Shown: positions 42,526 through 53,615, numbered from the stretch's first letter. The stretch is DNA of 64,000 nucleotides from Glaciecola nitratireducens FR1064 (GCF_000226565.1 NC_016041.1:2356001-2420000); one strand, 5' to 3'. Translations and numbers: made by a program. The notes: a model not told the origin generated them from the sequence alone.

Positions 42526-45500
42526 CTAAGCGTTTATTCGCTTATGCAGTTCTTGCACCGACGTAACGTTGGTTTTTGCATCAGCAGTTCGCGCTCTGAT
42601 TGTTGCAAAAGCAGCATTCAGCGTGGTGGTGTAACTTATCTTGTTAAGCAATGCTTCACGACGAATATAAACAGAATCGTTTATTGCCTGTCTACCCTCT
42701 GTGGTATTTACTACGTAGCAGTACTCGCCATTTTTAATTGCATCAACAATATTAGGGCGACCTTCAGAGAGTTTGTTTACAACAGCGCATTTTACGCCAT
42801 GCTCACCCAAAAAGTGTGCTGTTCCTTTCGTTGCTTCGACAGTAAAGCCCTGCTCTATCATTTCTTTTGCCAATCCAATTAAGCGCTGCTTATCATTATT
42901 GCGAACAGATAAGAGTACTTTACCTTCGACAGGGAGAGGTGCTGAAGCACCCAAGTTTGCTTTAGCATAAGCTTCATCAAAGCCGTTACCCACGCCCATC
43001 ACTTCACCTGTTGAACGCATCTCTGGGCCCAACAGTGGATCGACACCTTGAAATTTAGCAAACGGCAAAACAACTTCTTTTACGCTGAAGAAAGGTGGAA
43101 TTATTTCTTTAGTGAAGCCTTGTTTAGCTAAACTTGTTCCGGCCATTACTCGCGCAGCAATTTTTGCTAGTGGCGCACCTGTCGCTTTTGAAACAAATGG
43201 AACGGTTCTAGCAGCTCGCGGATTAACTTCAATCAAATATACTTCATTGTCTTTAATCGCAAATTGCGTATTCATCAAGCCTACAACTTCAAGCTCTAAG
43301 GCCATTTGCGTCACTTGCTTGCGCATGACGTCCTGAATTTCATTTGACAGTGTATACGGAGGTAAGCTACACGCTGAATCCCCTGAGTGCACGCCGGCTT
43401 GTTCAATATGCTCCATGATACCGCCAATCACAACTTGCTCACCATCGCAAATAGCGTCTATATCAACTTCAATAGCGTCGTCCAAGAAACGGTCAAGCAA
43501 AACGGGACTATCGTTAGAGACTTTTACTGCTTCATTCAAATAGCGTCTCAAATCCTGCAGATCATAAACAATCTCCATTGCTCGGCCGCCTAATACATAT
43601 GACGGACGCACCACTAATGGAAAGCCAATAATTGCAGCCTGAGTCATGGCTTCTTCCATATTGCTAACAGTCGCATTTGCAGGTTGTTTCAACCCTAGTT
43701 TGTTGACCATATGCTGGAAGCGTTCACGATCCTCTGCGCGATCAATCGCATCAGGCGACGTGCCAATAATCGGCACACCATTTTCTTTCAACGCTCTCGC
43801 TAACTTAAGTGGTGTTTGCCCACCGTACTGCACAATGACGCCTTTCGGCTTTTCAATCCGCACTATCTCCAGCACGTCTTCTAAGGTAACAGGCTCGAAA
43901 TATAGGCGGTCTGATGTATCGTAATCGGTCGAAACAGTTTCAGGGTTACAGTTAACCATAATTGTCTCATAACCATCTTCGCGCATCGCTAATGCAGCGT
44001 GCACGCAGCAATAGTCAAATTCAATGCCTTGGCCTATGCGGTTTGGACCGCCACCAAGCACCATGATCTTGTCTCTATCAGACGGATTCGACTCGCATTC
44101 TTCATCATACGTGCTGTACATGTAAGCTGTCGAGGTGCTGAATTCTGCGGCACAAGTGTCTACGCGCTTATAAACGGGCAGTACATTAAACTTATTGCGC
44201 ATATCACGCACATCATCCTCAGCCACACTGGTTAGCTCTGCTAATCTTGCATCCGCAAAGCCCTTGCGCTTAAGCGTACGCATTAGTTTTTCATCAATTT
44301 CTGACAAGCCGATGCGTTCTACCAGTTGCTCTAATTGCACGATGTCTTCTATTTGCACTAAATACCAACGGTCAATGTTGGTAAGTGAATGCACTTCATC
44401 TACTGACATGCCCATTCTAAAAGCATCACCGATATACCAAATACGCTCAGCGCCCGGTTCACGGAGTTCATAAATAATTTTGTTTTTGGCTTCTGGGTCA
44501 TTCAAATCAAGAATTGGATTCAGGCCTGAGACGCCAACTTCGAGTCCACGCAATGCTTTTTGCAATGATTCTTGCATATTACGGCCAATCGCCATGACTT
44601 CGCCAACTGACTTCATTTGTGTTGTCAGACGGTCATTTGAACCAGCAAACTTTTCAAAATTAAAGCGCGGTATTTTCGTTACTACATAATCAATTGCAGG
44701 TTCAAACGAAGCCGGCGTTAAACCGCCTGTAATATCATTTGCTAATTCATCGAGTGTATAACCAATGGCTAATTTTGCTGCAATTTTGGCAATTGGAAAC
44801 CCTGTTGCTTTAGACGCAAGGGCCGATGAGCGCGACACTCGAGGATTCATTTCGATAATGACCATACGGCCGGTGTCTGGACAGACGCCGAACTGCACGT
44901 TTGAGCCACCCGTTTCAACACCAATTTCGCGTAACACAGCCATTGCCGCATTTCGCATTATTTGAAACTCTTTATCGGTCAAGGTCTGTGCTGGTGCAAC
45001 CGTTATAGAGTCGCCGGTGTGCACCCCCATAGGGTCAATGTTTTCAATTGTACAAACAATAATGCAGTTATCGGCTTTATCCCGCACCACTTCCATTTCA
45101 TATTCTTTCCAGCCGATTAATGACTCATCAATAAGCAGTTCCGATGTGGGTGATAAATCCAAACCGCGAGTACATATTTCGGTGAATTCATCTTTGTTGT
45201 ACGCGATACCGCCACCGCTGCCACCCATCGTAAACGAAGGTCGGATAATGCATGGAAAGCCAATGCGTGTAGATACATCATAGGCTTGCTCTAAGTTATG
45301 CGCTATTTCAGCTCTTGGGCACTCTAAACCAATCGACTTCATTGCTTTATCGAAGCGTTCTCTATCTTCGGCTTTATCAATAGCGTCCGCAGAAGCGCCA
45401 ATTAATTCGACGTTGAATTCTTCTAAAACACCGTATTTATTGAGATCCAATGCACAGTTAAGCGCAGTTTGGCCCCCCATCGTAGGTAACACGGCATCGG

Positions 45501-45747
45501 GTCTTTCTTTAGCAATAATGTTGCGAACAACTTCCCATTGAATTGGCTCAATATAAGTTGCATCCGCCATTTCTGGGTCAGTCATAATAGTGGCTGGATT
45601 GGAGTTAACAAGTATCACTCGGTAACCCTCTTCACGTAATGCTTTACAAGCTTGCGCGCCGGAGTAGTCAAACTCACAAGCTTGACCGATCACGATAGGT
45701 CCAGCACCAAGAATTAAGATACTCTTGAGGTCGGTACGTTTTGGCAT
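42526..45747 (-). CDS. carB: Carbamoyl-phosphate synthase, large subunit
   Basis: Makes carbamoyl phosphate for pyrimidines and arginine from bicarbonate, ammonia and two ATP. The 1073-aa product shows the internal duplication of two ATP-grasp halves ([14 protein letters not shown], then [27 protein letters not shown], then [13 protein letters not shown]) and a C-terminal allosteric MGS domain. AGGAAA precedes the ATG; it lies 17 bp after carA. Confidence 0.98.
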   Translation of the reverse strand: MPKRTDLKSILILGAGPIVIGQACEFDYSGAQACKALREEGYRVILVNSNPATIMTDPEMADATYIEPIQWEVVRNIIAKERPDAVLPTMGGQTALNCALDLNKYGVLEEFNVELIGASADAIDKAEDRERFDKAMKSIGLECPRAEIAHNLEQAYDVSTRIGFPCIIRPSFTMGGSGGGIAYNKDEFTEICTRGLDLSPTSELLIDESLIGWKEYEMEVVRDKADNCIIVCTIENIDPMGVHTGDSITVAPAQTLTDKEFQIMRNAAMAVLREIGVETGGSNVQFGVCPDTGRMVIIEMNPRVSRSSALASKATGFPIAKIAAKLAIGYTLDELANDITGGLTPASFEPAIDYVVTKIPRFNFEKFAGSNDRLTTQMKSVGEVMAIGRNMQESLQKALRGLEVGVSGLNPILDLNDPEAKNKIIYELREPGAERIWYIGDAFRMGMSVDEVHSLTNIDRWYLVQIEDIVQLEQLVERIGLSEIDEKLMRTLKRKGFADARLAELTSVAEDDVRDMRNKFNVLPVYKRVDTCAAEFSTSTAYMYSTYDEECESNPSDRDKIMVLGGGPNRIGQGIEFDYCCVHAALAMREDGYETIMVNCNPETVSTDYDTSDRLYFEPVTLEDVLEIVRIEKPKGVIVQYGGQTPLKLARALKENGVPIIGTSPDAIDRAEDRERFQHMVNKLGLKQPANATVSNMEEAMTQAAIIGFPLVVRPSYVLGGRAMEIVYDLQDLRRYLNEAVKVSNDSPVLLDRFLDDAIEVDIDAICDGEQVVIGGIMEHIEQAGVHSGDSACSLPPYTLSNEIQDVMRKQVTQMALELEVVGLMNTQFAIKDNEVYLIEVNPRAARTVPFVSKATGAPLAKIAARVMAGTSLAKQGFTKEIIPPFFSVKEVVLPFAKFQGVDPLLGPEMRSTGEVMGVGNGFDEAYAKANLGASAPLPVEGKVLLSVRNNDKQRLIGLAKEMIEQGFTVEATKGTAHFLGEHGVKCAVVNKLSEGRPNIVDAIKNGEYCYVVNTTEGRQAINDSVYIRREALLNKISYTTTLNAAFATIRARTADAKTNVTSVQELHKRINA

Positions 45748-45764
45748 AGTCTGATTTCCTACTA

Positions 45765-46904
45765 TTAAGCTTGTTTTTGAGACTGAACTATTTGTTCAAT
45801 AAATTTGTCGAATAACGGTGCCGCATCGTGCGGACCAGGACTCGCTTCAGGGTGCCCTTGGAAGCTGAACGCAGGTTTATCTGTGCGCTCAATTCCCTGC
45901 AGCGATTTATCAAATAAAGAAACGTGAGTGACTTTAAGGCAATCGGGCAGTGACGTTTCATCCACAGCAAAACCGTGATTTTGGCTTGTAATCATAACAA
46001 CATTTCGCGCTAAATCCTTCACAGGATGGTTTGCGCCATGATGGCCAAATTTCATCTTTTCTGTTTTTGCACCGCTCGCTAATGCTAATAATTGGTGTCC
46101 AAGACAAATACCGAAGATTGGAATCGACTTTTCAAGAAAAACCTTTATAGCCTCAATAGCATAATCACAAGGCTCGGGGTCACCGGGACCATTTGATAAA
46201 AATATACCGTCTGGATTTAACGCTAAAACATCTGCCGCTGAGGTTTGCGCGGGAACTAGTGTCAGTTTACAGCCGCGGTCTACTAGCATTCTCAAGATAT
46301 TACTCTTAGCGCCGAAATCATAAGCAACAACATGGTAAGGCAAGTCTTGCTTATCAATATCATAACCTTTGCCAAGCTGCCACGAACCATCAGTCCACTC
46401 TGTTTGCTCTACCCTAGTGACGACTTTTGCGAGATCCATTCCCTTTAACCCAGGAAATGCCTTCGCCTCAGCTAAAGCTTGCTCTTGCGTTAACGCACCA
46501 GCAGTCACTATACAGCCTCGTTGAGCACCTTTATCACGCAAAATACGCGTTAAACGTCGTGTATCAATATCGGCTATTGCAACAATATTATTGTCGACCA
46601 GATAATCAGAAAGAGTTTGTTCGCTTCTAAAATTACTAGCGATTAGAGGGAGGTCACGAATTATTAGGCCTTTAGCCCATATTTTATCAGATTCGACATC
46701 TTCGGAATTTACTCCGGTGTTACCTATGTGAGGGTATGTCAGTGTGATGATTTGTTCAGCGTATGATGGGTCGGTAAGAATTTCTTGATAACCAGTCATT
46801 GATGTATTGAAAACAACTTCTCCAACACTGTGACCTACACAACCTATTGCGGTACCATTGAAAACAGAACCATCTTCTAGCACTAAAAGGGCAGAAATAG
46901 CCAA
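45765..46904 (-). CDS. carA: Carbamoyl-phosphate synthase, small subunit
   Basis: Glutaminase subunit that feeds ammonia to CarB. The 379-aa product has an N-terminal CPSase domain and a class I amidotransferase domain with the nucleophile Cys in [12 protein letters not shown] and the His/Glu of [11 protein letters not shown]. The start is TTG 46904 with a perfect AGGAGG five nt upstream, a strong site that offsets the weak codon. A stable hairpin lies 68 nt upstream. Confidence 0.98.
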   Translation of the reverse strand: MAISALLVLEDGSVFNGTAIGCVGHSVGEVVFNTSMTGYQEILTDPSYAEQIITLTYPHIGNTGVNSEDVESDKIWAKGLIIRDLPLIASNFRSEQTLSDYLVDNNIVAIADIDTRRLTRILRDKGAQRGCIVTAGALTQEQALAEAKAFPGLKGMDLAKVVTRVEQTEWTDGSWQLGKGYDIDKQDLPYHVVAYDFGAKSNILRMLVDRGCKLTLVPAQTSAADVLALNPDGIFLSNGPGDPEPCDYAIEAIKVFLEKSIPIFGICLGHQLLALASGAKTEKMKFGHHGANHPVKDLARNVVMITSQNHGFAVDETSLPDCLKVTHVSLFDKSLQGIERTDKPAFSFQGHPEASPGPHDAAPLFDKFIEQIVQSQKQA

Positions 46905-47295
46905 GTCAACCTCCTAAAATTAAAGGTAACAAGGGAAATAACAGCGAAATGCTAATATTTCCGAAAAATACGTGAAAAGCATCAAAAAAGTGCTTTTCAC
47001 ATAGCTTCTTCGCGAATCTTCGCACTTTCAACACATAAGCGCTAACTCAATCATATGGCTTTTCTTGCCGTAGATTTTTGCTTGCGCCTAGAGCGAAATT
47101 GCAAATTTGTGGCAAATTCCGCTGATTATATATTAATGCTTGCAAATGATCTAATTGTTTCTCAAATTAAACAAGTAAATACGGGAAAACACGCACTCTG
47201 CTTAAATTATGTAAGCAAAGCTTTAAAAAAGACAATAATCAAGCCTCTTATTGCCAATGACAATAGGAGTAAGCTCGTTTTAAGCAAGTAGTAAG
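46905..47295. other. dapB-carA intergenic region
   Basis: A 391-bp AT-rich gap. It should carry the carAB promoters. TATAAT lies on the minus strand near 47128-47133, with no good -35. In related bacteria carAB is controlled by arginine and pyrimidines; I could not find a convincing ARG box. Confidence 0.45.
46963..47000 (-). promoter_or_regulatory. Hairpin in the carA leader (candidate attenuator)
   Basis: Perfect 10-bp arms GTGAAAAGCA (46972-46981) and TGCTTTTCAC (46991-47000). Read on the minus strand it is followed by GTATTTTT, so it resembles an AU-rich intrinsic terminator 68 nt before carA. The rest of the 390-bp dapB-carA gap holds TATAAT-like boxes (around 47130) and a possible eight-codon leader frame (47028-47054) ending 27 nt before the hairpin. 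Confidence 0.5.
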
Positions 47296-48099
47296 TTAGG
47301 GCAAACTCAATACTTGTTGCATGCTATAGAGACCTGGAGGTTTGTTTTTAACCCAAATGGCAGCGGTTATTGCGCCATTGGCAAAGGTCAAGCGACTTGA
47401 TGCTTTATGCGTCAACTCTATTCTTTCACCTATTGTTGCAAATATTGCAGTATGCTCGCCCACTATATCGCCTGCTCGGATAGTACAGAATCCGATGCTT
47501 TCTCGATCGCGTTCACCAGTAGCTCCTTCTCGACCGTAAATGGCACATTTAGACAGGTCACGTCCCAATTCATCTGCAATTACCTGACCGATAGCGACGG
47601 CGGTTCCAGAAGGAGCGTCCTTTTTAAATCGGTGATGCGCTTCTATTATTTCTATATCAGCATCTTTTCCCATTACTGCACTTGCCTGTCTTGCCAAGCT
47701 CAGTAATAAATTAACACCAACACTATAGTTAGCAGCAAAAACAATCGGAATTGACTTCGCAGCTTGATCAATCATCGCCAACTCGTCCGCAGACAATCCA
47801 GTCGTTCCTATCACCATCGCTTTCTTATTATTTACGCACCACTCAATATTCGCTTGTAAAGCTTCTGGCAGCGTAAAGTCAACAATGACATCGGCTATTC
47901 CGGTAGGTTGATTCTGAGCATCGCAGACCTTTATATACTGCTTCGCAATGCCCGACAGTTCGCCCGCGTCAATGCCAACAAGTGAAGAACCAGTGCGCAC
48001 ACTAGCAAAGCCGAGCGAAACGTCTGTATGTTGGTAGCAAGCATCTATTAACACACGCCCCATTCGTCCGTTAGCACCCAAAACACCAATTTTAGTCAT
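47296..48099 (-). CDS. dapB: 4-hydroxy-tetrahydrodipicolinate reductase
   Basis: Reductase of the lysine/diaminopimelate pathway. The 267-aa product has the NAD(P)H motif GVLGANGRMGRV, VIGTTGLS, the catalytic EAHHRFKKDAPSGTA and the FCTIRAGDIVGEH block. ATG 48099 is used; an upstream in-frame ATG at 48180 would add 27 non-family residues. Upstream of carAB as in E. coli and Pseudomonas. Confidence 0.97.
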   Translation of the reverse strand: MTKIGVLGANGRMGRVLIDACYQHTDVSLGFASVRTGSSLVGIDAGELSGIAKQYIKVCDAQNQPTGIADVIVDFTLPEALQANIEWCVNNKKAMVIGTTGLSADELAMIDQAAKSIPIVFAANYSVGVNLLLSLARQASAVMGKDADIEIIEAHHRFKKDAPSGTAVAIGQVIADELGRDLSKCAIYGREGATGERDRESIGFCTIRAGDIVGEHTAIFATIGERIELTHKASSRLTFANGAITAAIWVKNKPPGLYSMQQVLSLP

Positions 48100-48297
48100 A
48101 TAAACTCTATGTTTTTTTAGTTTGTGATATATTGCCCGAATTAGCGAAAAACCTAAAGCTAGATTTAAATTTTTAATCATAACTCTGTGGATTGCAGGTC
48201 ATCTTTCACACTACCTCTTGTGTAGTAACCAAAATGGTTATGTCGGTATAGATTAGACCGCTACAGCGCACTAGCATTTTTACATTACGGAACCGTT

Positions 48298-48987
48298 ATG
48301 CAACAGTTATATATTTGGGACTTCCCTACTCGCCTATTTCATTGGTTATTAGTCATTGCTATTTCTTCGCAGTACATCACCGCGGAACTGCTCGACGACG
48401 CCATCCAGTGGCATTTCTATGGAGGCTACTTCATATTAGGGCTGCTAATTTTTAGAGTGCTATGGGGGTTTTGGGGTGCATATTACGCTAAGTTCTCACA
48501 CTTTATTGTATCGCCACAAAGTGCGTGGAGGTACTCAAGAACCTTCACTAGTCCAGACTATAAGCCCAGCGTTGGCCACAATCCTTTAGGCGCGTATTCA
48601 ATAATTTTTATTCTGACGGTTTTATTAACGCAATCGATTAGCGGTTTGTTTATAAGTGATGACATCTTTCATAACGGCCCTTATTACAATGCCGTAGGAG
48701 AAGAAACACAGAATGTAATGAATTGGATTCATCACCAAGGGTTTAACGCTGTTTGGCTTTTTCTTGGGCTACATATCGGCGCTATGCTTGTTTACAAATT
48801 TGCGAAGAAACAAAATTTAGTAATCAGTATGATCACAGGATATAAGCAACATAAAAACGCATTATCAACTACGCCAACTAAGAACCACTGGATAAAGTTC
48901 GTTATTTTTTCCTGCTTGTCTGCGCTAGTCGTGTATTTAGTTGTAGTCACTTTTGCCCCAGCAGTCGCAGATGATTTTTATTACTAA
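48298..48987 (+). CDS. Cytochrome b561 family membrane protein
   Basis: A 229-aa di-haem-type membrane cytochrome with the family start WDFPTRLFHWLLV (haem-ligand His), a second His in IQWHFYGGYFILGLL, and later His in WIHHQGFNAVWLFLGLHIGAM, plus a final helix at the C-terminus. It resembles the Ni-Fe-hydrogenase-type cytochrome b subunits that pass electrons between quinone and periplasmic cytochromes. A cytochrome c' gene lies 0.5 kb away in convergent orientation, a frequent pairing. Physiological partner unknown. Confidence 0.88.
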   Translation: MQQLYIWDFPTRLFHWLLVIAISSQYITAELLDDAIQWHFYGGYFILGLLIFRVLWGFWGAYYAKFSHFIVSPQSAWRYSRTFTSPDYKPSVGHNPLGAYSIIFILTVLLTQSISGLFISDDIFHNGPYYNAVGEETQNVMNWIHHQGFNAVWLFLGLHIGAMLVYKFAKKQNLVISMITGYKQHKNALSTTPTKNHWIKFVIFSCLSALVVYLVVVTFAPAVADDFYY

Positions 48988-49040
48988 ATTTCAACAGGTA
49001 AGGCTTGCGGTTGAATAAAAAAGTGAACAACACTGCACAT

Positions 49041-49072
49041 AAAAAAGAGCGAAGATAGTTATCTTCGCTCTT
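49041..49072. terminator. Strong bidirectional terminator
   Basis: AGAGCGAAGAT (49046-49056), loop AGTT, ATCTTCGCTCT (49061-49071), with six A before the stem. On the minus strand it ends the cytochrome c'/small-ORF transcript in TTTTTT; on the plus strand it may end cytochrome b561. Confidence 0.92.
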
Positions 49073-49106
49073 CTACGTATGAACCTACATTACAGTATAG
49101 TTTAAA

Positions 49107-49199
49107 TCAAAAAAATGCGATCGCTTGAGAAATTGTTAATCCGTAAAGAATTGTCAGTCCCACTGCAACCGCAGTCTGTTTTAAAGCATCTTTCGACAT
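49107..49199 (-). CDS. 30-aa single-helix membrane microprotein
   Basis: ATG 49199 to TGA 49107 encodes 30 residues: MSKDALKQ, then one hydrophobic helix (AVAVGLTILYGLTISQAIAF) ending in FF. AAAAAAAGGA lies 9 nt before the ATG, a usable ribosome binding site, and the terminator follows 35 nt after the stop. The layout, with basic cytosolic N-terminus and single helix, is like that of small accessory subunits of respiratory complexes. That role is inference; no family is recognised. Confidence 0.6.
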   Translation of the reverse strand: MSKDALKQTAVAVGLTILYGLTISQAIAFF

Positions 49200-49226
49200 T
49201 ATGGCTAATCCTTTTTTTGTTTTTAT

Positions 49227-49412
49227 TTAGGATTTAGCGCTATTAACTTCCGTTGTTTCCATAGAAGCCTCGCTGGATAATGAGGACCCTTCTCTACGAT
49301 CATTGTACATGCTGTAAAAGCAATGATAGCACTGGTACAAACAACCTGTTTTACACAAACACGCCGTCATTAACATTAATATTACATAAAAAAACCATAA
49401 ATGTAACACCAC
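49227..49412 (-). CDS. Possible Cys-rich small membrane protein, 61 aa
   Basis: Frame from GTG 49412 to TAA 49227. A hydrophobic helix (LHLWFFYVILMLMTA) is followed by a cysteine cluster (CLCKTGCLYQCYHC; five Cys within 14 residues) and a polar Ser/Glu tail. It sits between cytochrome c' and the 30-aa ORF, on the same strand, with only 27 nt to the latter. No good ribosome binding site is seen. If real, the cysteines could bind metal or a cluster. Moderate to low confidence. Confidence 0.4.
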   Translation of the reverse strand: MVLHLWFFYVILMLMTACLCKTGCLYQCYHCFYSMYNDRREGSSLSSEASMETTEVNSAKS

Positions 49413-49529
49413 TTTTCAGTTAATTTACTTATTTAACGATATTACTATTTATAAAATACAAGTCGTGTTTAATTTCATTAAGTTACGTTCCATTACTTTA
49501 TTAAAAGAACGCATATCGGTCGGCATTGC

Positions 49530-49997
49530 TTACTCTGTTTTAAATTTATCGTGACAAGCTTTGCAAGTTGAACCCAGTGTTCCTATTGCGGAGCGGTAAT
49601 TACTTTCGTCTTTTGCTAACGCTACTTTCTGAAGATTGGCAGCTGCATCGACCATATCTTGTCTTTTGCTTTCAAAATCTCCCATTTCTTCCCAAATGAC
49701 GTCGGCAGCCTCAGTCTTCACTGAAAATTTTCTAGTATCCAATTCAAAATAATCTCCCATCATAAGAGCCAACTGCTCGATACGCATAGCATTGACTCTC
49801 ATCACTTCAGCATCATAATCGATTTGGCCTTTGGCCATAGCGCCAAGTGGTCCCATATTACTTCTAACCAATTGCAGCACGGCTTGCCTAAACTGCACTG
49901 CAGTATTTGCCTGCTTTTCTGAGCTTGCTTCTTTTGCAGTAACGAAAGGTGTTGTAAGGGTTGCAGCTAAAGCTAATGAGATAAGCATCTTCTTCAT
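49530..49997 (-). CDS. Cytochrome c'
   Basis: Periplasmic c-type cytochrome of the four-helix c' class, which binds NO and may serve nitrosative stress defence or electron transfer. The 155-aa product has a signal peptide (MKKMLISLALAATLTTPFVT, cleaved near AKEA) and the single C-terminal haem motif CKACH. ATG 49997 has AGGAA upstream; an in-frame start at 50051 would spoil the signal peptide. It is likely the lead gene of a small minus-strand operon with the two tiny ORFs. Confidence 0.92.
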   Translation of the reverse strand: MKKMLISLALAATLTTPFVTAKEASSEKQANTAVQFRQAVLQLVRSNMGPLGAMAKGQIDYDAEVMRVNAMRIEQLALMMGDYFELDTRKFSVKTEAADVIWEEMGDFESKRQDMVDAAANLQKVALAKDESNYRSAIGTLGSTCKACHDKFKTE

Positions 49998-50206
49998 AAT
50001 ATGTTCCTGTATTAAGGTTTTTGTTTGCTGTTGTAAAATATGAGTTCTCAAATAGCATACTTAGGCTTTATGCAAAAAGCGAGTCCCTTAACCCTATTTA
50101 ACGCTGCTCGAATGTCAAAATAGCCAAAAGTTTAATGGCCAGCTGAGCATTATTGACGTAAATACGCTCGTTTGCTTTTTCGACGAACATTGCATGTAAT
50201 TCACTT

Positions 50207-50237
50207 GCAAAAAAAAGCGCTCCATTTTGGAGCGCTT
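50207..50237 (-). terminator. Rho-independent terminator of dnaJ
   Basis: AAGCGCTCC (50215-50223) pairs with GGAGCGCTT (50229-50237); on the minus strand it ends in eight T. Confidence 0.95.
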
Positions 50238-50290
50238 ATAGCTTTTTACTTAACACTATCTCACCGTAAGGTTGAGATATGAGCGTTAAA

Positions 50291-51409
50291 TTACTTCGTT
50301 AAGTCGTCAAAGAACTTCTTAACCCCGTCAAAAAAGCCTTGTTCTTTCGGTCGGTGCTTGCCGCCACCAAGAGAAGCGTCGAACTCTTCCAACATTTCTC
50401 TTTGCTTTGTAGACAAATTAACCGGTGTTTCTATCACAACCTTACACATGAGATCGCCTATGCTTCCGCTGCGAACCGACTTGACTCCTTTGCCTCTGAG
50501 ACGAAACATTTTGCCCGTTTGCGTCTCTTGTGAAATTTTCAGTTTTACTTTTCCATCTAAAGTAGGAACTTCTATTTCACCACCTAAGGCTGCCGTCGCG
50601 AATCCGAGTGGCACTTCACAATATAGATTATTACCATCTCGCGCAAAAATCTCGTGTTCACGGATATTTACTTGAACGTATAAGTCACCAGCAGGCGCAC
50701 CACTTTCTCCCGCTTCACCCTCACCCGTTAAGCGAATTCTATCACCTGTATCAACACCTGCGGGCACTTTGACAGACAAGGTTTTAGTCTTTTCGACACG
50801 CCCTTGACCGCGACATGGAGTACAAGGGTCGCTAATAATTTTACCTTTACCAGAACATGTTGGACACGTTTGCTGCACGGCAAAAAAGCCTTGGCGCATT
50901 TGTACTTGGCCATTTCCTTTACACGTTGGACAGGTTGTTGGCGAAGATCCCTTTTTCGCGCCTGAACCGTGACAAATATCACACTCTACGAGCGTAGGAA
51001 CACGAATTTCAACGTCTTTACCACGAACTGCTTCCTCTAAAGACATCTCTAGGTTGTAGCGTAAGTCCGAACCCTGTCGAGCACGAGATTGACGGCCACG
51101 CCCACCGCCAAAAATGTCACCAAAAACATCGCCAAAGATATCACCGAAGTCTGCCCCTTGACCGTGGCCACCGCCACGATTGGGATCAACGCCTGCATGG
51201 CCATATTGATCGTAAGCAGCACGTTTTCGAGAATCTGTTAGGATTTCATGAGCTTCTTGTGCTTCTTTAAACTTTTCTTCCATGCCCTTGTCGCCCTGAG
51301 TGCGGTCAGGGTGGTATTTCATGGCGAGCTTCTTATAGGCTTTCTTGATAGTGCGCTCTTCGGCACCGCGTTCTACGCCTAATACCTCGTAATAGTCTCG
51401 TTTGGACAT
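50291..51409 (-). CDS. dnaJ: Chaperone protein DnaJ
   Basis: Hsp40 co-chaperone that stimulates DnaK. The 372-aa product has the J domain with HPD (MKYHPDRT), a Gly/Phe-rich segment ([15 protein letters not shown]), four CxxCxGxG zinc motifs ([32 protein letters not shown]) and a C-terminal substrate domain. It follows dnaK after 194 bp. Confidence 0.98.
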   Translation of the reverse strand: MSKRDYYEVLGVERGAEERTIKKAYKKLAMKYHPDRTQGDKGMEEKFKEAQEAHEILTDSRKRAAYDQYGHAGVDPNRGGGHGQGADFGDIFGDVFGDIFGGGRGRQSRARQGSDLRYNLEMSLEEAVRGKDVEIRVPTLVECDICHGSGAKKGSSPTTCPTCKGNGQVQMRQGFFAVQQTCPTCSGKGKIISDPCTPCRGQGRVEKTKTLSVKVPAGVDTGDRIRLTGEGEAGESGAPAGDLYVQVNIREHEIFARDGNNLYCEVPLGFATAALGGEIEVPTLDGKVKLKISQETQTGKMFRLRGKGVKSVRSGSIGDLMCKVVIETPVNLSTKQREMLEEFDASLGGGKHRPKEQGFFDGVKKFFDDLTK

Positions 51410-51542
51410 AAGATCAAAATTTCCTGCATTGTTTTTCTTTGTTTTATAAAGGCTCTTTAGGCCATCATTCTGAATTCAACTTCGTGTTTAAAAGTTCTTA
51501 TAAAACAACAAATTAATATAAAGTAGTTGAGCTTGAATACAA

Positions 51543-51574
51543 ACAAGGCGCAATCTGAATTTATCAGTTGCGCC
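51543..51574 (-). terminator. Stable hairpin between dnaK and dnaJ
   Basis: GGCGCAA (51547-51553) and TTGCGCC (51568-51574) with extra inner CTGA/TCAG pairing. On the minus strand it is followed by TTGTTTG, a weak T-run. It may reduce read-through, giving more dnaK than dnaJ. Confidence 0.6.
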
Positions 51575-51603
51575 CAGTATGTTAATCAGTGAATTAACAG
51601 CAA

Positions 51604-53529
51604 TTATTTTTTGTCGTCTTTCACTTCTTCAAACTCAGCATCAACAACATCGTCGTCAGCTTTTCCAGACTTTGTTTCACCACCTTCTGGAGCGCCTTGG
51701 CCTTCTGCCGCGGCTTTCGCTTGAGCAATTTCCATTAGCTTTGAAGACGCTTCCATCAACGCTTGAGTCTTAGCTTCGATTTCCGCTTTGTCATCGCCTT
51801 TACGAGCAGTTTCTAGGGCATCTAGTGCTTCTTCGATCGTTTTCTTGTCTTCTTCCGGCAACGCATCGCCAGCTTCTTCAATTTGCGTTCGAGTTCCGTG
51901 TATCATGCCGTCAGCTTGGTTACGAGCCTGCACCAATTCTTCAAATTTGGCATCCGCTTCTTTATTAGCTACAGCGTCTTGCACCATTTGCTCGATTTCT
52001 TCATCGCTCAAACCGGAGTTAGCTTTGATGGTAATCTTTTGCTCTTTACCTGTGTCTTTGTCTTTTGCTGAAACATGCAAAATGCCGTCTGCATCAATGT
52101 CGAATGTAACTTCGATTTGAGGTGCGCCGCGCGTTGCTGGGCGTATACCCTCTAGGTTAAATTGTCCTAGCGACTTGTTCCCTGATGCTTGCTTACGCTC
52201 ACCTTGAAGAACATGAACCGTTACAGCAGATTGGTTATCTTCAGCCGTTGAGAACGTTTGCGACTTTTTCGTCGGTACCGTAGTATTTTTTTCAATTAGC
52301 GTTGTCATAACACCGCCCATCGTCTCAATACCTAATGAGAGAGGAGAAACGTCGAGTAGCAATACGTCTTTCACATCACCTGACAATACGCCGCCTTGGA
52401 TCGCAGCACCAACAGCAACCGCTTCATCTGGGTTGACATCTTTACGTGGCTCCTTGCCGAAGAACTCAGTTACGTACTTCTGGACCAGTGGCATACGTGT
52501 TTGACCACCAACGAGGATAATATCGTTGATATCACTCACTGATAAATCAGAATCCTTTAAGGCCTGCTTTAACGGTTCAAGTGATTTCTTAACTAAATCT
52601 TCAACCAATGACTCTAATTTTGCACGAGTTACTTTAATCGCTAAATGCTTAGGACCAGAAGCATCAGCGGTAATGTAAGGCAAGTTAACTTCTGTTTGTT
52701 GTGCAGAAGACAGTTCAATTTTTGCTTTCTCGCCAGCTTCTTTTAAACGCTGCATCGCTAACGGGTCTTTACGTAAATCGAAACCTTGATCTTTCTTAAA
52801 TTCTTCAACCAAGTAATTGATCATGCGGTTATCAAAGTCTTCCCCACCTAAGTGAGTATCACCGTTGGTCGCCAATACTTCAAAAGTGTGCTCGCCATCT
52901 GCATCATCAATTTCAATGATTGAAATATCAAACGTACCGCCACCTAAATCGTATACCGCAACAACGCTGTCGCCTTTCTTCTTGTCCATACCGTATGCAA
53001 GAGCGGCCGCAGTTGGCTCGTTAATAATACGTTTCACTTCCAACCCTGCAATTCGACCCGCATCTTTCGTTGCTTGGCGTTGTGCATCATTGAAGTAAGC
53101 TGGAACAGTAATGACAGCTGCAGTGACTTCTTCACCTAGGTAATCTTCCGCAGTTTTTTTCATCTTTTTCAAAATTTCTGCAGAAATCTGTGGTGGAGCC
53201 ATTTTTTCACCGTTTGCTTGAACCCAAGCGTCGCCATTATCAGCTTTGATAATTTTGAAAGGCATGATGTCAATATCGCGCTGCACTTCTTCGTCTTCGA
53301 AACGACGGCCGATTAAACGTTTAATCGCGTAAAGTGTATTTTCTGGGTTTGTCACAGCTTGGCGCTTTGCTGGTTGACCAACAAGCGTCTCACCTTCTGA
53401 GCTGTAAGCGATGATTGAAGGTGTAGTACGATCACCCTCTGAGTTTTCAATAACTTTTGCCTTGTCGCCGTCTAGCACTGCGACACATGAATTTGTTGTA
53501 CCTAAGTCGATACCAATGATTCTACCCAT
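51604..53529 (-). CDS. dnaK: Chaperone protein DnaK (Hsp70)
   Basis: ATP-driven Hsp70. The 641-aa product starts [21 protein letters not shown], has the phosphate-binding signatures [13 protein letters not shown] and [13 protein letters not shown], the linker [19 protein letters not shown], and ends in EEVKDDKK as is typical (EEVKD). ATG 53529 is the conserved start; the open frame continues 27 codons upstream through a tandem repeat, which is not coding. A sigma32-like promoter lies 86 bp upstream. Confidence 0.99.
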   Translation of the reverse strand: MGRIIGIDLGTTNSCVAVLDGDKAKVIENSEGDRTTPSIIAYSSEGETLVGQPAKRQAVTNPENTLYAIKRLIGRRFEDEEVQRDIDIMPFKIIKADNGDAWVQANGEKMAPPQISAEILKKMKKTAEDYLGEEVTAAVITVPAYFNDAQRQATKDAGRIAGLEVKRIINEPTAAALAYGMDKKKGDSVVAVYDLGGGTFDISIIEIDDADGEHTFEVLATNGDTHLGGEDFDNRMINYLVEEFKKDQGFDLRKDPLAMQRLKEAGEKAKIELSSAQQTEVNLPYITADASGPKHLAIKVTRAKLESLVEDLVKKSLEPLKQALKDSDLSVSDINDIILVGGQTRMPLVQKYVTEFFGKEPRKDVNPDEAVAVGAAIQGGVLSGDVKDVLLLDVSPLSLGIETMGGVMTTLIEKNTTVPTKKSQTFSTAEDNQSAVTVHVLQGERKQASGNKSLGQFNLEGIRPATRGAPQIEVTFDIDADGILHVSAKDKDTGKEQKITIKANSGLSDEEIEQMVQDAVANKEADAKFEELVQARNQADGMIHGTRTQIEEAGDALPEEDKKTIEEALDALETARKGDDKAEIEAKTQALMEASSKLMEIAQAKAAAEGQGAPEGGETKSGKADDDVVDAEFEEVKDDKK

Positions 53530-53550
53530 TTGTGTGTCTCCAAAATATGT

Positions 53551-53615
53551 TTTTGCGTTTTGCATTACTGCGTGTTGCATTACCGCGTTATGCGTTTCTG
53601 CGTCTTGCAATAATA
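53551..53615. repeat. About 15-bp imperfect tandem repeat upstream of dnaK
   Basis: Units TTGCATTACTGCGTG, TTGCATTACCGCGTTA and TGCGTTTCTGCGTC, flanked by TTGCGTT and TTGCAATAA, fill the leader between the heat-shock promoter and the dnaK ATG. Confidence 0.7.

Noticed and set aside
47055-47291. 78-codon plus-strand frame in the dapB-carA gap
   Set aside because: No ribosome binding site, lies across the carA leader on the opposite strand, and its composition looks like translated AT-rich spacer.
53530-53610. 27-codon N-terminal extension of DnaK
   Set aside because: The frame is open only because the tandem repeat has no stop; DnaK homologues start at MGRIIGID, and the extension is translated repeat sequence.
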